64,000 bases of DNA, taken from Clavulina sp. PMI_390. Its lineage: Eukaryota > Basidiomycota > Agaricomycetes > Cantharellales > Hydnaceae. Below the pieces are notes generated by a model that had not been told where the DNA came from, did not search any database, and saw only the letters and a program-made list of their open reading frames with translations. Within the stretch, counting starts at the first letter, position 1. Every line of letters starts with the position of its first letter. A program made the position numbers and the translations under genes. Shown piece by piece: positions 34,843-46,922 of the stretch. The DNA is taken from contig WIDE01000014.1 in the NCBI GenBank assembly GCA_015039315.1, positions 440,130 to 504,129 on the forward strand, read 5' to 3'.

Positions 34843-35868
34843 CACTACCGCATCTACCCCACCCTTTGCCATCCCCTTCCTGTCTTTGCCACCTAACGGG
34901 ATGCCTTCACCGTCTACACAGTTCTCATCGTCATATCCCCCTACTCCCGCTTCAACTTATTCGGTACAAAGCATCACCCCGCCTGCTTCCCCTGAAGTTT
35001 CGTGGGTTTCTGATCTTTCTGGCCCACCAGATATGGCGAATCTTCCATATGGGGAGGGATATGTTGACCCGGCGGCTCTGAGCCTCACAGCCGAGAGTAT
35101 CGCTGAATTGTCATCAAGTAACCCGTCCTCCCTCCTCGGTGGCGACCCTGGGGCACAAATATATCACTCAACTTCCCACCAAACATCTAGTGCTGTGTCC
35201 CCTCGTCTTCGATCCCCAGCACTACCAGTTTTTGGTCCTCAGGAGAACGTTCCACTTGAAGACCAGTTGCTTACCAGTGTGATATCAATCACGGCCACTG
35301 ATCTGCAGAAGCGCCAAGAAATCGCTGGAAAGGGAGATCAGACTTTACTTCATTCGTCTGACTCAAATACTACGTTCTCACCTTTCCCACAATTGCGATG
35401 ATTTTTCCTCCCACAATCCTTCACTCGAAACTACCCAACTTTGCTGCTGCGCCACTATTTGATCTCAGTCATTCATTAATCGGATTGGGGTCACCAGCGC
35501 CGTCGGTAGAATCGTTGGAGGGCAACTATCCCTGTCTTGCTCATGGACTTTGTTGCGAAGACGTGCAATCCGAGCTGTTAACGTTACCACCTACCGCAGG
35601 GCGACCTCGCGTAGACTTCTTGGTGCCTTCATCCATGCGCCACCACACGGTAGCCTCGAACTCTTGGGCCCCCCGTTTAACATACGAAAACCTCCCTCCC
35701 ACTTCCCAACGCGAGCCAAATCCCACTCTCTTCTCCCCGGGGGTCCCGTTGCAACACTCAAATGCGTCTATCTCTGGAGATGATCAATCCCAGGACAGTT
35801 CCACCCAATTCAATACTTCCGAGTGTGTCGAAGAACTAGTTCGCTATATTAACCATTATCCTAACTGA
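34843..35868 (+). pseudogene. chimeric gene end: type-1 tail followed by type-2 tail
   Basis: Bases 34843-35401 encode a type-1 C-terminal region nearly identical to that of the gene at 30189-32983 (for example SGPPDMANLPYGEG, DLQKRQEIAGKGDQTLL). This stops at 35401. In an overlapping frame, 35398-35868 encodes the last ~150 residues of a type-2 protein (SVESLEGNYPCLAHGL, then QSQDSSTQFNTSECVEEL). The latter aligns with residues near the end of the protein from 23754-26188. The gene's 5' part, including any zinc cluster, lies in the unsequenced gap. The tandem of two unrelated tails is a recombination product. Confidence 0.6.
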
Positions 35869-37738
35869 GCTTGTCCCTACGTGCCATATATCCTGTAGAT
35901 AGGAGTTCAATTTATCATGCGCGAATCTCTGGAATTCTCTTTTCTCATCGTCCACACTCACCCTGCCTCTTAATTTGTAAATGCCAAGTTATTTTCATCT
36001 AACCTTTTTTGTTATTTCTCTCGCTGTGCTGAATTCTTTTGCTTGGACATTTTCATTTCTTTGTTGTTCTTTTGTTCATTTTCAGGTCCTTGCTCGCATA
36101 TCGGACATTCTGTATCTGTAGTGATTTTGTCGATTTTTTGTAGTTCGGCTCTTGGTCTTGTACAAAGCTCCGATCTTAATGGACCTTGTGTGCATTCTAG
36201 TGCCATCAGATCCGTGAAGGGTGATTGCATCACTTATGCTACGGCATATCTGATCTCATTTCGCGTGAAAATTTGCGGCTAAATTTAGGTTAATATATAG
36301 GATACTAGTTAGGCCTCCGTATACCTGTGGTTTATCAATTGACCAATCTGAGTCATCACCAAGTTTGGGTTTTCATGGCCCGCCTCTTTTTTTGGTGATC
36401 CAGGGTACAAGAGGTTCTCTTTAGAAAGAGAGAAAGAAAAGAAAGAACCCTCAGAACCTGCTCTGATCATAATGATAAGTATTAGTCAGGGTTTTGTGAT
36501 TGAAAGCTCTCTTTGGTCTTGTCCTGTTGTTAGGAGTTGTTTGTTTATCTGAGTAAATGAGATCTGTGTTGATGACCACGCTCCAACGGCGAGTGAGTGA
36601 GCCACGATTGATGAAACCCTTGTTAGTACAATGCTCTCATACTTATGAAGTATGCGACCATATACCCTTGATGGCTCTAGGCTCTTACCCTAGGGATGTT
36701 TTCTCCACAATAAGGGATGACGTAGACTGCTTGGCGCTTTCTTCAGAAACTTGTTACTCTCTTCGGAAACCTGCATCAGGACGATCAATGCCCTCGCCGA
36801 GGAACTTGACCTTCGAAGCCCCTGAGGAAGCAGGGCAGGAATGGAGCGTGAATATGTTCGATCAGGACTTTTGGTTCGGAGCTCGGGCCCTCGGAATACA
36901 AACGCTCAATCAAAATGAAATGAACGTCTAATTCGAATAGGTTACATGGAACTTGATAAAACGAATGTTGAGGCCTGGCCGGCAGGGTACAACCCTCCGT
37001 CCTCCGCCCTCTCCCATTTCCCTTCCTCCAGGCCGCCGTCGTGGCCCCACCCTTCCCCTTCTGGGAGAAATACAAGCAAAAGCATTATGAAAGTGTGTTG
37101 TATTCCTCGCTTCAGCAATTGACTAGAATGTAGATAGCTCTCTTCATTGACTTGGGGGTGTTTTGCTATGTCAGGTGCGTAATTTTGGGCCTTTTTCCTA
37201 TCTTCATCCTATCCAACCTCGCCTTAGCAGCTTAATCCTCCAGCATGTGAACTTCACGACGGATTCTATGGCTTCTCCCTATGAATATGGAGCATCTTCC
37301 ATACGAATATTCGACTCCTGACCTATGAAGCGTTGCTGCCATAAGAAGACTCCTCGGAAAGCGCCTCGCAAGCGCATTTTTCGTGAATGTTGTTCCAGTC
37401 TCCCTCACATGCTCTGTGAAGGGGCTAAGTAGTCGGCCTCTCCGATTCATTGCCTCTTCAGCAACATTGGCAGGTGCATACTATTATGTTTATTCTGCTT
37501 TATAGAGCCTTTCATACGACTCCACGGGATTTGATTCGCTCAAACTGTTTTTGTTTGTGCCAATCCGCCTGGATATTCCTCGAAATACACGGGCGCCAAT
37601 TTCAACTTGTCCAAAAAGAATCAGCATGCATTTGGCCAATTACCCCAACGTTTTCTTTTTCTATTCTTCCCCAACGATCTTTTCATTACTCTTTGTTCAT
37701 TCCCCCTTACCTCCTCCGCCTCCGCCGTAGGAGTCCAT
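35869..37738. repeat. duplicated 3' flank and spacer
   Basis: Bases 35869-36250 match the 3' flank of the gene at 23754 (26190-26560), including the T-rich segment and the conserved box at 36147-36170. The rest holds no supported gene. ORF 36557-36931 (124 codons) is unrecognised, with no introns or relatives in the window. The last ~200 bases are the pyrimidine-rich leader of the copy starting at 37739. Confidence 0.5.
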
Positions 37739-40049
37739 ATGCAATCGCAGTCGTCTCACGACTTTCTTGCTCACTTGAGTCCTCTTGAAGGCCACGAGCA
37801 CCCCTCTCTGTCGACTAGTCCTGCTGTGGTGCCGACGTTGTCGACAGCTACCTATGGTGGCAGCTTGTATGGGTCTCCCTTCCTCGATTCACGCATCCCT
37901 ATATCCTCTATATCTTATCTTCAGTCCCCACCGTTTGGGGGTAACATCGCTAGCCCTCTCGTTCTACCTGTCACCCAAGGGGACGCCATTAGCTCTAGGG
38001 TTTTGCCCGACCCACATGGACAGCTCTGCCCCGCAGGTGGCTTCCCTTATCTTCACCCTCCTGCCACTCGACTTGATCCAATGTCGCCTCATCACAAAGC
38101 CTATATGTACCCTATCTCTTCTGTAGCTTCAAGTACAGCTGAGACCGAGATTCCGACAAGCCCCCAACCACAATTCGCCTCATCAGGTATCACGGCTCCC
38201 CACACGCGTGATCTGCTATCTAGACCAACGACCCCAGTAACAATTTTAGCCGTGGTCGAGGCCCCGGGTTCCCCTAGTCAGATTCAAATCACGCCACTAG
38301 AATTCCCTTCCCGTCTCTACGCACCTCCCCGCCCCATAAATCCTCGAATACCCAGTCCGTTCCTTAATCCTTTCTCTTCTACTTACCCAGCCCCTCCTGA
38401 GCACGATAATATCTTCGACGAACCACGTGGGCATGAAGCAGCCGTTGCCACTCGTCACGATCTCAGGGCCCAGCTTACAGGCCAATTGGCCAGTCGTCCA
38501 GGCGCCATATGGCGCCAACCGCGACAAGGCCTCCTCACCCCAGGATTGGGGTTTTACCAAAAGTACGAAGGTGAAGACAGCTCGCGCCAACTCTCGAACT
38601 CAACAACTCATTATGGAGAGATGGCATTTCCTCAGAGTCACTCGTGGTCGGCAGCTGTCACGGTGAAAGGCCATCTCTCCACTTCTCCCCCTGGCTCATA
38701 TATTACTGGGGCGCACCATGCAAATAGTCGGCATTATGTTTCTTCATCCCTCACCAGTTCTTCCTCGTGTCTCTTTTCGCAGAATTGGGACCATTTCACT
38801 AATGTTACCGCCTCCCCAAGCAGCCTTCTGAGGAATCCAGTTTGCCCACTTCGCGCTTTGTCAATGATGGATCACATTTATTCCTAAGTCGTGGTTCGAA
38901 TGGTAACAAAGCTCCCCAAGCCGGACCGTCTCAGCTTGGAGGGTACACATCACTCGTTAACCGTTCAAGTGAATTATAATCCACCTTGGTTGGAGACGAA
39001 GTGAATCCCCTTCTCAGAGCGGCCGATCATCCTCTCCAGCCTCATTTGTCGCATCCCGCCCACGAACTATCGTCTCAACAGGAAGGTGACGGTAGGAATA
39101 CTAAACGTAGTAAAAGAAAGCAAAAAATGCCTCCCAGTACTAACTCAGGGCCACGACTTGGCGACAGTCGCCAAAACTTTGCCCGGCCTGCGAATTCGTT
39201 CTCATCAAGGGCTGGCAAGGTCCACACACTCGACGGTTGCTGGAGGTGCCGAAAAGACAAAAGGGTAATTATGGAAAGCCGTAATGCGTGCAAAGCTGAT
39301 GCCCGTGAACATTCGACAGAAGTGTCCTCTGGAGTGCGACGATGACGGCAGGTGCTCAAGGTGTGTAAGGCTTGGCTACGATTGTCCTGTTGGATATGTG
39401 AGTCCGCAAAATTTTGTCATTCTATTTGCACCTGACCTATGAATAGGGGTTACCGAGACCCAGGGAGGACCGCCCTCCACGAATCAGAGAGAGCAAACTG
39501 ACGCGTAAGAGGCAGACCAATAGGATGCAGTAGAATCAAGATGACGCGGGACGCGGTACCTCAGAATGCTCGACAGTGACCAGCATCAAGCCAGCCCCTA
39601 GAATGCTCACACGTTCTCCTCTGTTGATACCTTTAAATGGTCACCCTGCGATCCCCTTCATGGCTTCGGTTGATCTGGCTCTAGAGTCACCATCTGATAC
39701 AACTAACCAGCGCCACAGATTTTATCCTGTTCTCCATCGTCCCCATGAAGAGACACGGTTGCTAGGGCTATTGCCCACACATGTTGTAACACCTTCTAGG
39801 AATAATTTCCTGGCGCCTGCATCTTGGCGTCAGGCGGCAGGCCTCAGCGCTGGAAACGCTGCCGCGCTATCTCCAAATCTCGCCCATCAGTTTGATCATG
39901 ACACCCCAACCCCTCTCCTTCTAGACGAGGCTCTACTCGAAGTGGACGCCTCAATTCTAGAGGGGGTCAAGCCCCCCGACACCATTGCGGAATCCACTGA
40001 CCTTCCAGAATTTGATCGTGTTCCTTACAACCCCGGTGGTTACCTATGA
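37739..40049 (+). pseudogene. type-2 zinc-cluster gene with two in-frame stops
   Basis: A near-complete type-2 copy. The ATG at 37739 (MQSQSSHDFLAHL) opens about 1.1 kb of Pro/Ser-rich coding sequence. A frame change around 38.77-38.82 kb can be explained by an intron with branch-like CACTAAT and acceptor AAGCAG at about 38824. The new frame runs through QAGPSQLGGYTSLVNRSSEL to a TAA at 38977-38979. It then continues open into SSRAGKVHTLDGCWRCRKDKR (exon end 39264). The 78-nt exon 39320-39397 (KCPLECDDDGRC...CPVGY) is intact. The last exon (39447) hits TAG at 39531-39533, after which the frame stays open and homologous to other copies until 40049 (ending ...EFDRVPYNPGGYL). All six cysteines are present, so decay seems recent. 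A truncated protein or an unseen intron over the first stop remains possible. Confidence 0.62.
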
Positions 40050-42201
40050 ACAGATTGAGCTCGGCTTATATGAATATGAATTCAGATTTATGGAGCTGAA
40101 CATATAAACTCTCAAGAATTTTCTCTTCCTTCTTTCTTCCTTTTTCTGTTTTGCTTGCTACCCCAGTGGTGGGCGCGCTGGGCCTCGCGTTTGAATACTC
40201 TGCCGGTAGAACTTACATTTGATCTCCGGTTTATTCCTCATTTCTCCACGAAAATCTTCCTTTCCTCTCTTTTTCCTTTTGGAGTTTCGGCATAGCTGTC
40301 TTTGTCCAGTTATTCTAGCGGTAGTTCTTCATTTTCTTCTAAGATAGCTCGGCTCTTTGGCCTCATGCAATGCGCTGCTCGGTATGTATTATGGCATATG
40401 CAATCAAATATCTTGTTGAACCCCGCATTCCGCACGGACGATCCACATCGACAAAAACTCAATTACTGTTCATCAACATATATTGGATTTTCGCTCTCAT
40501 TGAGGACCACATTTAGTAGGTGACTTAACCCAATCCATTCGAAGCTGCCTGCTCAACCAATTCACAAAGCCACGTTCCCGGTATGGTGGCACGGTAGGGC
40601 ACCACTGCGCAGCTCATTAATTTTAATTCCAACATGAAGATAGGTTGGTGGTATTACTAGCTATGTGCTCATCCGATCAGTGCACACGGCGAGTACGCAA
40701 GGGCTTGTGGTGTGGCGCCCCGTCAGCATCATAAGTGTCATTCCGCACTTAACTCGGTCGGAAGCTTTAATTTAGCATGTAGATCTCAGAAATCTCTCTT
40801 TTGGGAGCTATCGTGGGGTACGTGCCCTATGCGCCAATCAGATTCGTTGTATTGGAGCACCACACAGGGTGATGGCCAAAAAAAGCCGAGGGTAGAAGTC
40901 TGTAACCCACGCTTTTGGCACTCCGGAGTCACTTTTGTTATTTGCAGGAGCCGAGTCCCTGAACAGTCCCCTGGCCATGGCAAGGAAAGTTTCCACATGG
41001 GGCATGTTGCTTTTGATTGTTTGGTCACCAGTGTTCGGTCAGTGAGAGTGAACTGCAGCCCAACCACTTGTCCACACGAGTATCCTTCTACTATGAAGTC
41101 TTGTTGTCGCTTCCTCTGAGATCCTGCTTTCTCGGTCCCTGCGAAAATGGTGTGAGCTCTTGACAGGCACATGATGCACCCATGTCAGTAATAACCCAAC
41201 AAGTGGCTGGGAGATCCTCTCATCTTGTAATGTTTTATTCACTTGATGAATTGCGGCTGTTAATGAAATGCAATATCTTCTTGATCGTCGGCATCTTTGC
41301 TGTTCTCGGCGTGGTTCTGCCATATGAAGGAAAGTGTTGCTGGAGCTCTTCCCAGAACTGCGTTGCCGTTATTCGCGCTGGCGTGGGCACGACGGCCATA
41401 ATCGCTAGGGCAATTGAGCCGCAATATCACTGGTGCGTGCGGCGGAGAGAGAGGAGCTGTTTTGGACGGATGGATGATGTTCATTGAGTAACCATTTTCA
41501 GAATTGTAACCCCTCCAAGTGGAATCAACACTTCATGTTAAATTAACTAGCAGTGGCCCACGATAAAAGGACGGTGCGACCGATCTAGTAAGAAGTCATC
41601 TCGACCCCCCTCTCTCCGTTCGTCGACTTTGCCCGCCAGAGGAATATTATGCTTCGTTGCCGGAGACCTCAATGCGGCCCGAGGACCCCAAACTCATACT
41701 GTTTGTCTAGCGTAAAGAAAACATATACCAAATTATCGCCTACGCTATCCTTGCGCATATCCACGCTCACAGTTAATCTTGACTAGGCTTCCATGCCTCT
41801 AAAGGTAGTCGCCTCGAAAGGAATCTTTATTGTGCTTGAGGCAAGAGAGATGCGCTCCTCATGGGCCCGTCTATTCACTAGAACGCGTTGTGAACGCGTT
41901 TTGGCCCAATGGTGTCACAGCTTTGCAGAAACTGGATAAAATTCGTGCTTCTCAAGAGCGCTGCGCAGCCATGTCTATTCCAAGCACGCAGAATAAGCAA
42001 TGAGGTAGTTTCTCTCCGTCGTTTTCTAAAATAATCTAAAGCCATTTTTGAAGAATTTGATTGTGTTGTCGCAACTTTCCACTCATGCGGCGCATCAATC
42101 GACGTCAACGAACCCAAATCCTCAAAAAGAATTTTCTCCTTCCTCTCTTTCTCTCTCAGCGCCATCTTTTCACTATCCACTCCCTTTTCCAAAGTAGTCG
42201 A
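40050..42201. repeat. intergenic flank shared with 50.3-52.0 kb
   Basis: Contains the conserved 3' box (40351-40374). The block at about 41035-41480 matches 50985-51420 (for example GCTCTTGACAGGCACATGATG against CGACTCTTGACAAGCATATG). Both blocks lie about 1 kb upstream of type-2 genes (42202 and 52194). No supported gene. The short ORFs on both strands (for example 40712-41119) are in decayed repeat sequence. Confidence 0.5.
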
Positions 42202-44491
42202 ATGGAACCCAGGCCCTCGTGTCTCTCGCCGGACTGCACCAGCACCCAACAAGACCTCACGCGCCGATCGGGCTCGTCTGATCCTGCTGTGGTGCTAGCG
42301 TCGGTAGAAGTTACTCGAGGCGGTGACAACGATATCACCTCCCCCATTTTACGCTCTTCCGCGCCGTTTACTCATCTCCCTATGTCCGGGGGATACATGC
42401 TAACCAACGCTCTCGTCGTTACCTCCAAAGATGTTGGAAGCCCAATCCCCCCCGGTGTCTCGTTACCTCCACAGCTACCTGCCCCTCTCGCAAGAAATGC
42501 GTATCTTTCGCCGCAACTTCATCCTCGGCATCCCTCATTTCCCAGTTGTGCCTACCTGCCCGGTACCTCATTGGATTCACCGTCTAGGCTGGTAATACGG
42601 GACGCAGGAATGTCCACGACGCTCCATAAACAGGAGCTTTCACCGCCGTTCATGGATTCCCAAGAAGGCGCGAGGCTGTATGGACAGGGCGTCTCGGAGA
42701 GCCAGGCTAGCATGACCTCCGTTTGTGCCGTGGACACTGCATGCCAAGTTTCGCTGTTCCACGTTCCATTACAGCTTGATCAGGGCCTCTTTTCCGAGAT
42801 GTGGAAAGAACCATATCATACGCCTGTTCTCTCATCACCTACGTGCGGGACCCCTTTTCAATTCGTCCCAATTTCCCATGCGCCTCGTGTTCGCGATGAA
42901 ACCGCCCACTCCACGTCTGATGTGGTGCAATTTCTCACCAATCATCGAGCAGACCAGACGGTTCGCCCACCTGAAACCGCGTGGTACGAGCTGCAACAAG
43001 GCTCCTCTCCAACAGTCTTGAGGCCCGACCACCCCCCTGCCATCCCTCAAGGCCAGCACAAGCCGCCACACACGGAAGCACAGCACGAGAAAATAGGGCT
43101 GCCTTATAGTCATTCACTCGGGCTCACTCAGCATGACATCCATTTTTTATACCCCCCTGGCTCAGAGACGATGGGTAGGCTAGCCCGCGCCGACATGGGT
43201 ATCCACTGTCCCTTCTCTTCCATCCCTGTTTCTGCACCCAATCGCACCGACCCGCTGCCCTTTCCAAGGCCACATATAACCAAGTTTGGGGCTGCAGTCT
43301 CATCGAGACCCCTCGTCCCAAACCTTTACCATCATGGGTCAGTGCCTTCGACTGTTCACGGACCGAATCAGGACGAAGGGGTTAGGGCGGGACTGTCTCA
43401 ATTTGGAGGACTTACACCGCATTGGAACGGTTTGGCGGAGCCACGTGCCGTCCCCGATCCGAAAGCCGAGGAGCTCGCTCCAGCGGTCTCTGGTTTGGAC
43501 TCTAGTTCGTCACTTTTTGCCTGGGAATCACCTTCCAACCAAGAGAAATTTCCCCGAGACCGTAAACGTGCGAGGATTCGACGGGCAAGGTCATCAAGGG
43601 CCGGCGTAGAGCCTCACGCTGGTCCTCGTTGTGAGAGTGTTGATTCGTTCGAAAATTTTTCTTTCCGGAGGGTTGGCAAAATCCACACACGTAACGGCTG
43701 CTGGACGTGCCGGGAGCGTAAAAAGGTGTTTTTCCCATATTGTGGCGATCTTAGGCATGTTGCTGATGATTTCTTGCATAGAAATGCCCCCTGCGATGCG
43801 ATGAGCGAGGTCGCTGCGCCGAATGCGTAAGGCTGGGATATATTTGCCTCGCCGGATATGTGAGTAAATTCGCGCCCAAATAGCTCCCGGGGACAATCTG
43901 ACTGTTAAGTTCGCGTCTAAATCCTTGAAAATTTTCTAGGGGAAGCCGAGACCTCCGGGGGCTGCATCACGGAAATCTAGACGCGCGGGGACGCAAAGTG
44001 GCCAGATTCGACCCAGTATATGCGCTCTGCCGAAGCCGCCTTCGGATAACTCGATGGCGTCTGACGGATCAGTATCAAAAATCCTTCCGCGATCCCCTCA
44101 GGCGATAGCTTTGAATGCCTCCTCGCTAGCTTCCATCAATATTATTCTGGCGTCACCATCGCCCGCACCTATCCATATCAGCTCCTGGGAACTATGGGAT
44201 GATTCGACCTGCCCGTCTCCAACTTGTACTTCAACCACTGACATCCCACCAGTACCTACAGACTCAACTGTTTCGCCGACGCTTTCATTGGCTTCACTGG
44301 GAAGTAACCCGCCAAGTCCCCTCCATGCTCACGAGGGTCATCCCGAAGTAGTCGAATTTCCGGCGCTGCCACCAGGAGCTGGGGCAGAGCAATCTGCAAT
44401 GAGTTTTTTGATGCCTCCGTCAAGAGTTCAATCAATGAGGATGCGCGGCAGGAGTACCCATAATCCACCTCCAAACCCTCATCAGTTGTAG
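42202..44491 (+). CDS. Zn2Cys6 protein with central zinc cluster (type 2), intact
   Basis: Predicted 717-aa nuclear regulator. Exons are 42202-43725, 43782-43859 and 43940-44491, all introns phase 0. Residues 1-490 are Pro/Ser/His-rich and without a known domain. A basic stretch (RKRARIRRARSSRAG) could serve as a nuclear localisation signal. Then R-V-G-K-I-H-T-R-N-G and C500-W-T-C503-R-E-R-K-K are followed by the 26-codon exon K-C510-P-L-R-C-D-E-R-G-R-C520-A-E-C523-V-R-L-G-Y-I-C530-L-A-G-Y. The tail begins GKPRPPGAASRKSRR (also basic) and is Ser/Pro-rich. The start is the ATG aligned with the leaders of sister copies. An in-frame ATG at 42085 would add 39 residues (MRRINRRQRTQILKK) but overlaps sequence conserved as leader elsewhere. 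This copy and the gene at 46923 form the clearest type-2/type-1 pair. Confidence 0.82.
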
Positions 44492-46922
44492 CACTATTCC
44501 ATTACTCCCTCTTTACTATTTTAACGCTCCACCGCGGAGCGCAACCGCCTTGACGTTCGTAAGAGGAAAAATCCAACCGCGACTGTGCAAGTGTCGATAA
44601 TTTCAGGTCTTGGAATTTCGGTTAAAAGCATCAACAACGGTTTTAGATTTGACTAATCTTCGTCCCTATGAGATAGTTTTTATTTTCAAAGGTCCCCTCT
44701 CCGACTCAGCGATATCTGTGCCCTTCATCTTCGCCTATATGACCATATTGATTTTTGGTCCGAAGCCAATCCGGTGTTGCCAGGCTGTTTGGGTCATCGC
44801 CTGGACTGCTTTCGATAGCCTGATTTTTCTTGCTTACTTACTTGTCTGTCACCCCTATTTTATTCGTCGCTTTTCGGACTAGTCGTGGGGTGGATCTAGC
44901 ATCTTCGAACGTGTATTTGTAGTGATTTCTTCGTATTTCGGCTCTTTGGCATGTTGCAAAGCTCCGTTATGAACTGCGGCATCGTGGCGTAATGGATTCG
45001 CCAAGAACTCTTCAGGATGTTCAGCCCCGCATTCAGCAAGAGTGATATTGAGCGATCTGCACCAACATTGTCTCAATGATCATCCATGGGTGCATATTGT
45101 TATTGTTAATGATGATCCTATTCGTTGGTTAGATCGCCCACTATATGTGGTGTTCTGCTTGGGCGATTGGTGGGTTGTATTGCGAGCAGATCATTTGTGC
45201 CAATACCATTTGAGGATGGATTTGGGGGTGCTCTAACCCACGTGCTATACCTACCAGTGTCGCACACAACCGCCGTACCAGAATTTTTTCTGGTGCGTCA
45301 GATCGTTTGTACCTGGCCATCAACCTACTTGGTGTGTTAGTGCCAAAACTCATTCACGATAGTCGGAACTAATATCTATCGAGAGGGAAGACACATAAAG
45401 AGAAGGAAGACCAAGTAGAGTTGAAGTGGATAGGACATTAGTTCATGAGCCTTTCTAGAGGAGCATTTGATGAACAAGGACATTGATGTCGTATCGTTTT
45501 ACGTTGCCTACTATTTCGTACTAATCTGTTCAGATGCCTTGAGGATGACAGAAGGCTTCCCTGAGAAGAATCATTCCAAACGATACAAGAGTATGCTATC
45601 TTAGGCATCTACTTTGTTACTGTGCTGATCATATTCGTCAATGGTGCACGTGGGATCGGGGCCAATAGAGCCCAAATCCAGACACTCATAGCCCGCATTT
45701 TTGGTATTCTGGCGTCAAATGCACCCTTTTCGGCACTCAAAGGCGCCCGATTAGTACTTGGTGTACCTCGCGAAGAGAGGATCGCTGTCATAGGTTGAAA
45801 TGCCATGGCTGTTGATCCCTATTTGGGCATTGGATTGAATAGACTATAGTTTTGTTCACCAGCGCGTGAATGATGTGAGTTGCAATTCTCCACCTGCGGG
45901 CCCCTTGCCCCTTGCTCATGCCACTCTATGCTATGAGACCTCTCTTCTGACGTGGCCTTGTCGTTGCTAACTTTGCAACGTTGGGCACTCTGAATCAAAC
46001 GCGTCCTGTCACTGAACGTGTTGATCTGCCCCATGTGCATAACAACCTGCCAACAAAGGGTCAGCCCTCTCGACTAAACGAAATATCTGGGCAATTCGTG
46101 AATAACTGCTGCTACTCTGCTATCCCCATGTTATTCGGCACCTCCATTATTCTCCCTCTGATGTCTCAGTGCGAAGGCGAAGGCTGAGCACACGAGTCAA
46201 ACTGTTTCTTTATTCAAAGAACCAATATTCTACATCCGGCGCTGGCGTGGGTGTGTGAGCCCCATCTGGCGGGAATGTCAAGCCGCGATGTTGCCGCTGG
46301 GGCGGGCAGGAGGACAGAATGAAGAGCTGCAGGTGGTGAAATGCAAGAGAGTCCTGATTTGGGGTCGTTCTAGCTGATTGATAATACCTCATCAGTTGAA
46401 AGAGCGGGCAGGGCGGAGGCTTTTTGAATAGCATAATACTTGTACTACTGCTCCATGAGACCTAAAAACTGAACAAATTTTGAGAGTGTCTCGATGCCCC
46501 CTTCCATCGTCAACCGCCCTCTTGATCTTCTCTGGCGAAAAAGCCTTTATAATTCGTCTCGAAAATAATTCAAATATGACAGATGGTATCCAGAAACTTG
46601 GACCCTCCCTCGGTATGTGCAATGCGTATATCTCGTTGATGTAAAGTGCTAAGGTGTTTCCAGCGTCTGACGCTGGACCTCATAGGCGACTGCATCTCCG
46701 AAATCGATCACGACACTCGCACCATCCTTAGACCCTACCGCATCCCACGCTCATGACGGGATCGATTGCGTTCTCCGTTTGGAGTCGTGGAACACACCTT
46801 GACTTGATGAGCAGTCCCCAGCTCCCAAACTAGGATAAGGCCCTCCACATAAGAGCGCCAGCCCTCTTCAACGCGTGGCGAGTGCGCGCCCCCTGTACAG
46901 CCCGCGGCGTGGCTCCAAATAA
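44492..46922 (+). repeat. intergenic flank; source-like copy of the 33.3-34.8 kb repeat
   Basis: Non-coding flank with blocks shared across the array. Bases 44492-45778 match 33560-34832 and, patchily, 27290-28560. Bases 46220-46470 match 29000-29240. It includes the conserved box 44940-44964 and an 8-bp-stem hairpin with arms ATCGCCCA (45133-45140) and TGGGCGAT (45160-45167) preserved in the other copy. A tRNA-like A-box sequence (TGGCGTAATGG, about 44985-44995) lacks a matching B box and acceptor stem. The stretch directly before the ATG at 46923 aligns with the sequence before 29692. Confidence 0.55.

Noticed and set aside
34637..35401. 254-codon ORF spanning the N run
   Set aside because: It joins a decayed type-2 flank to a type-1 tail through undetermined bases; the frame across the gap is arbitrary.
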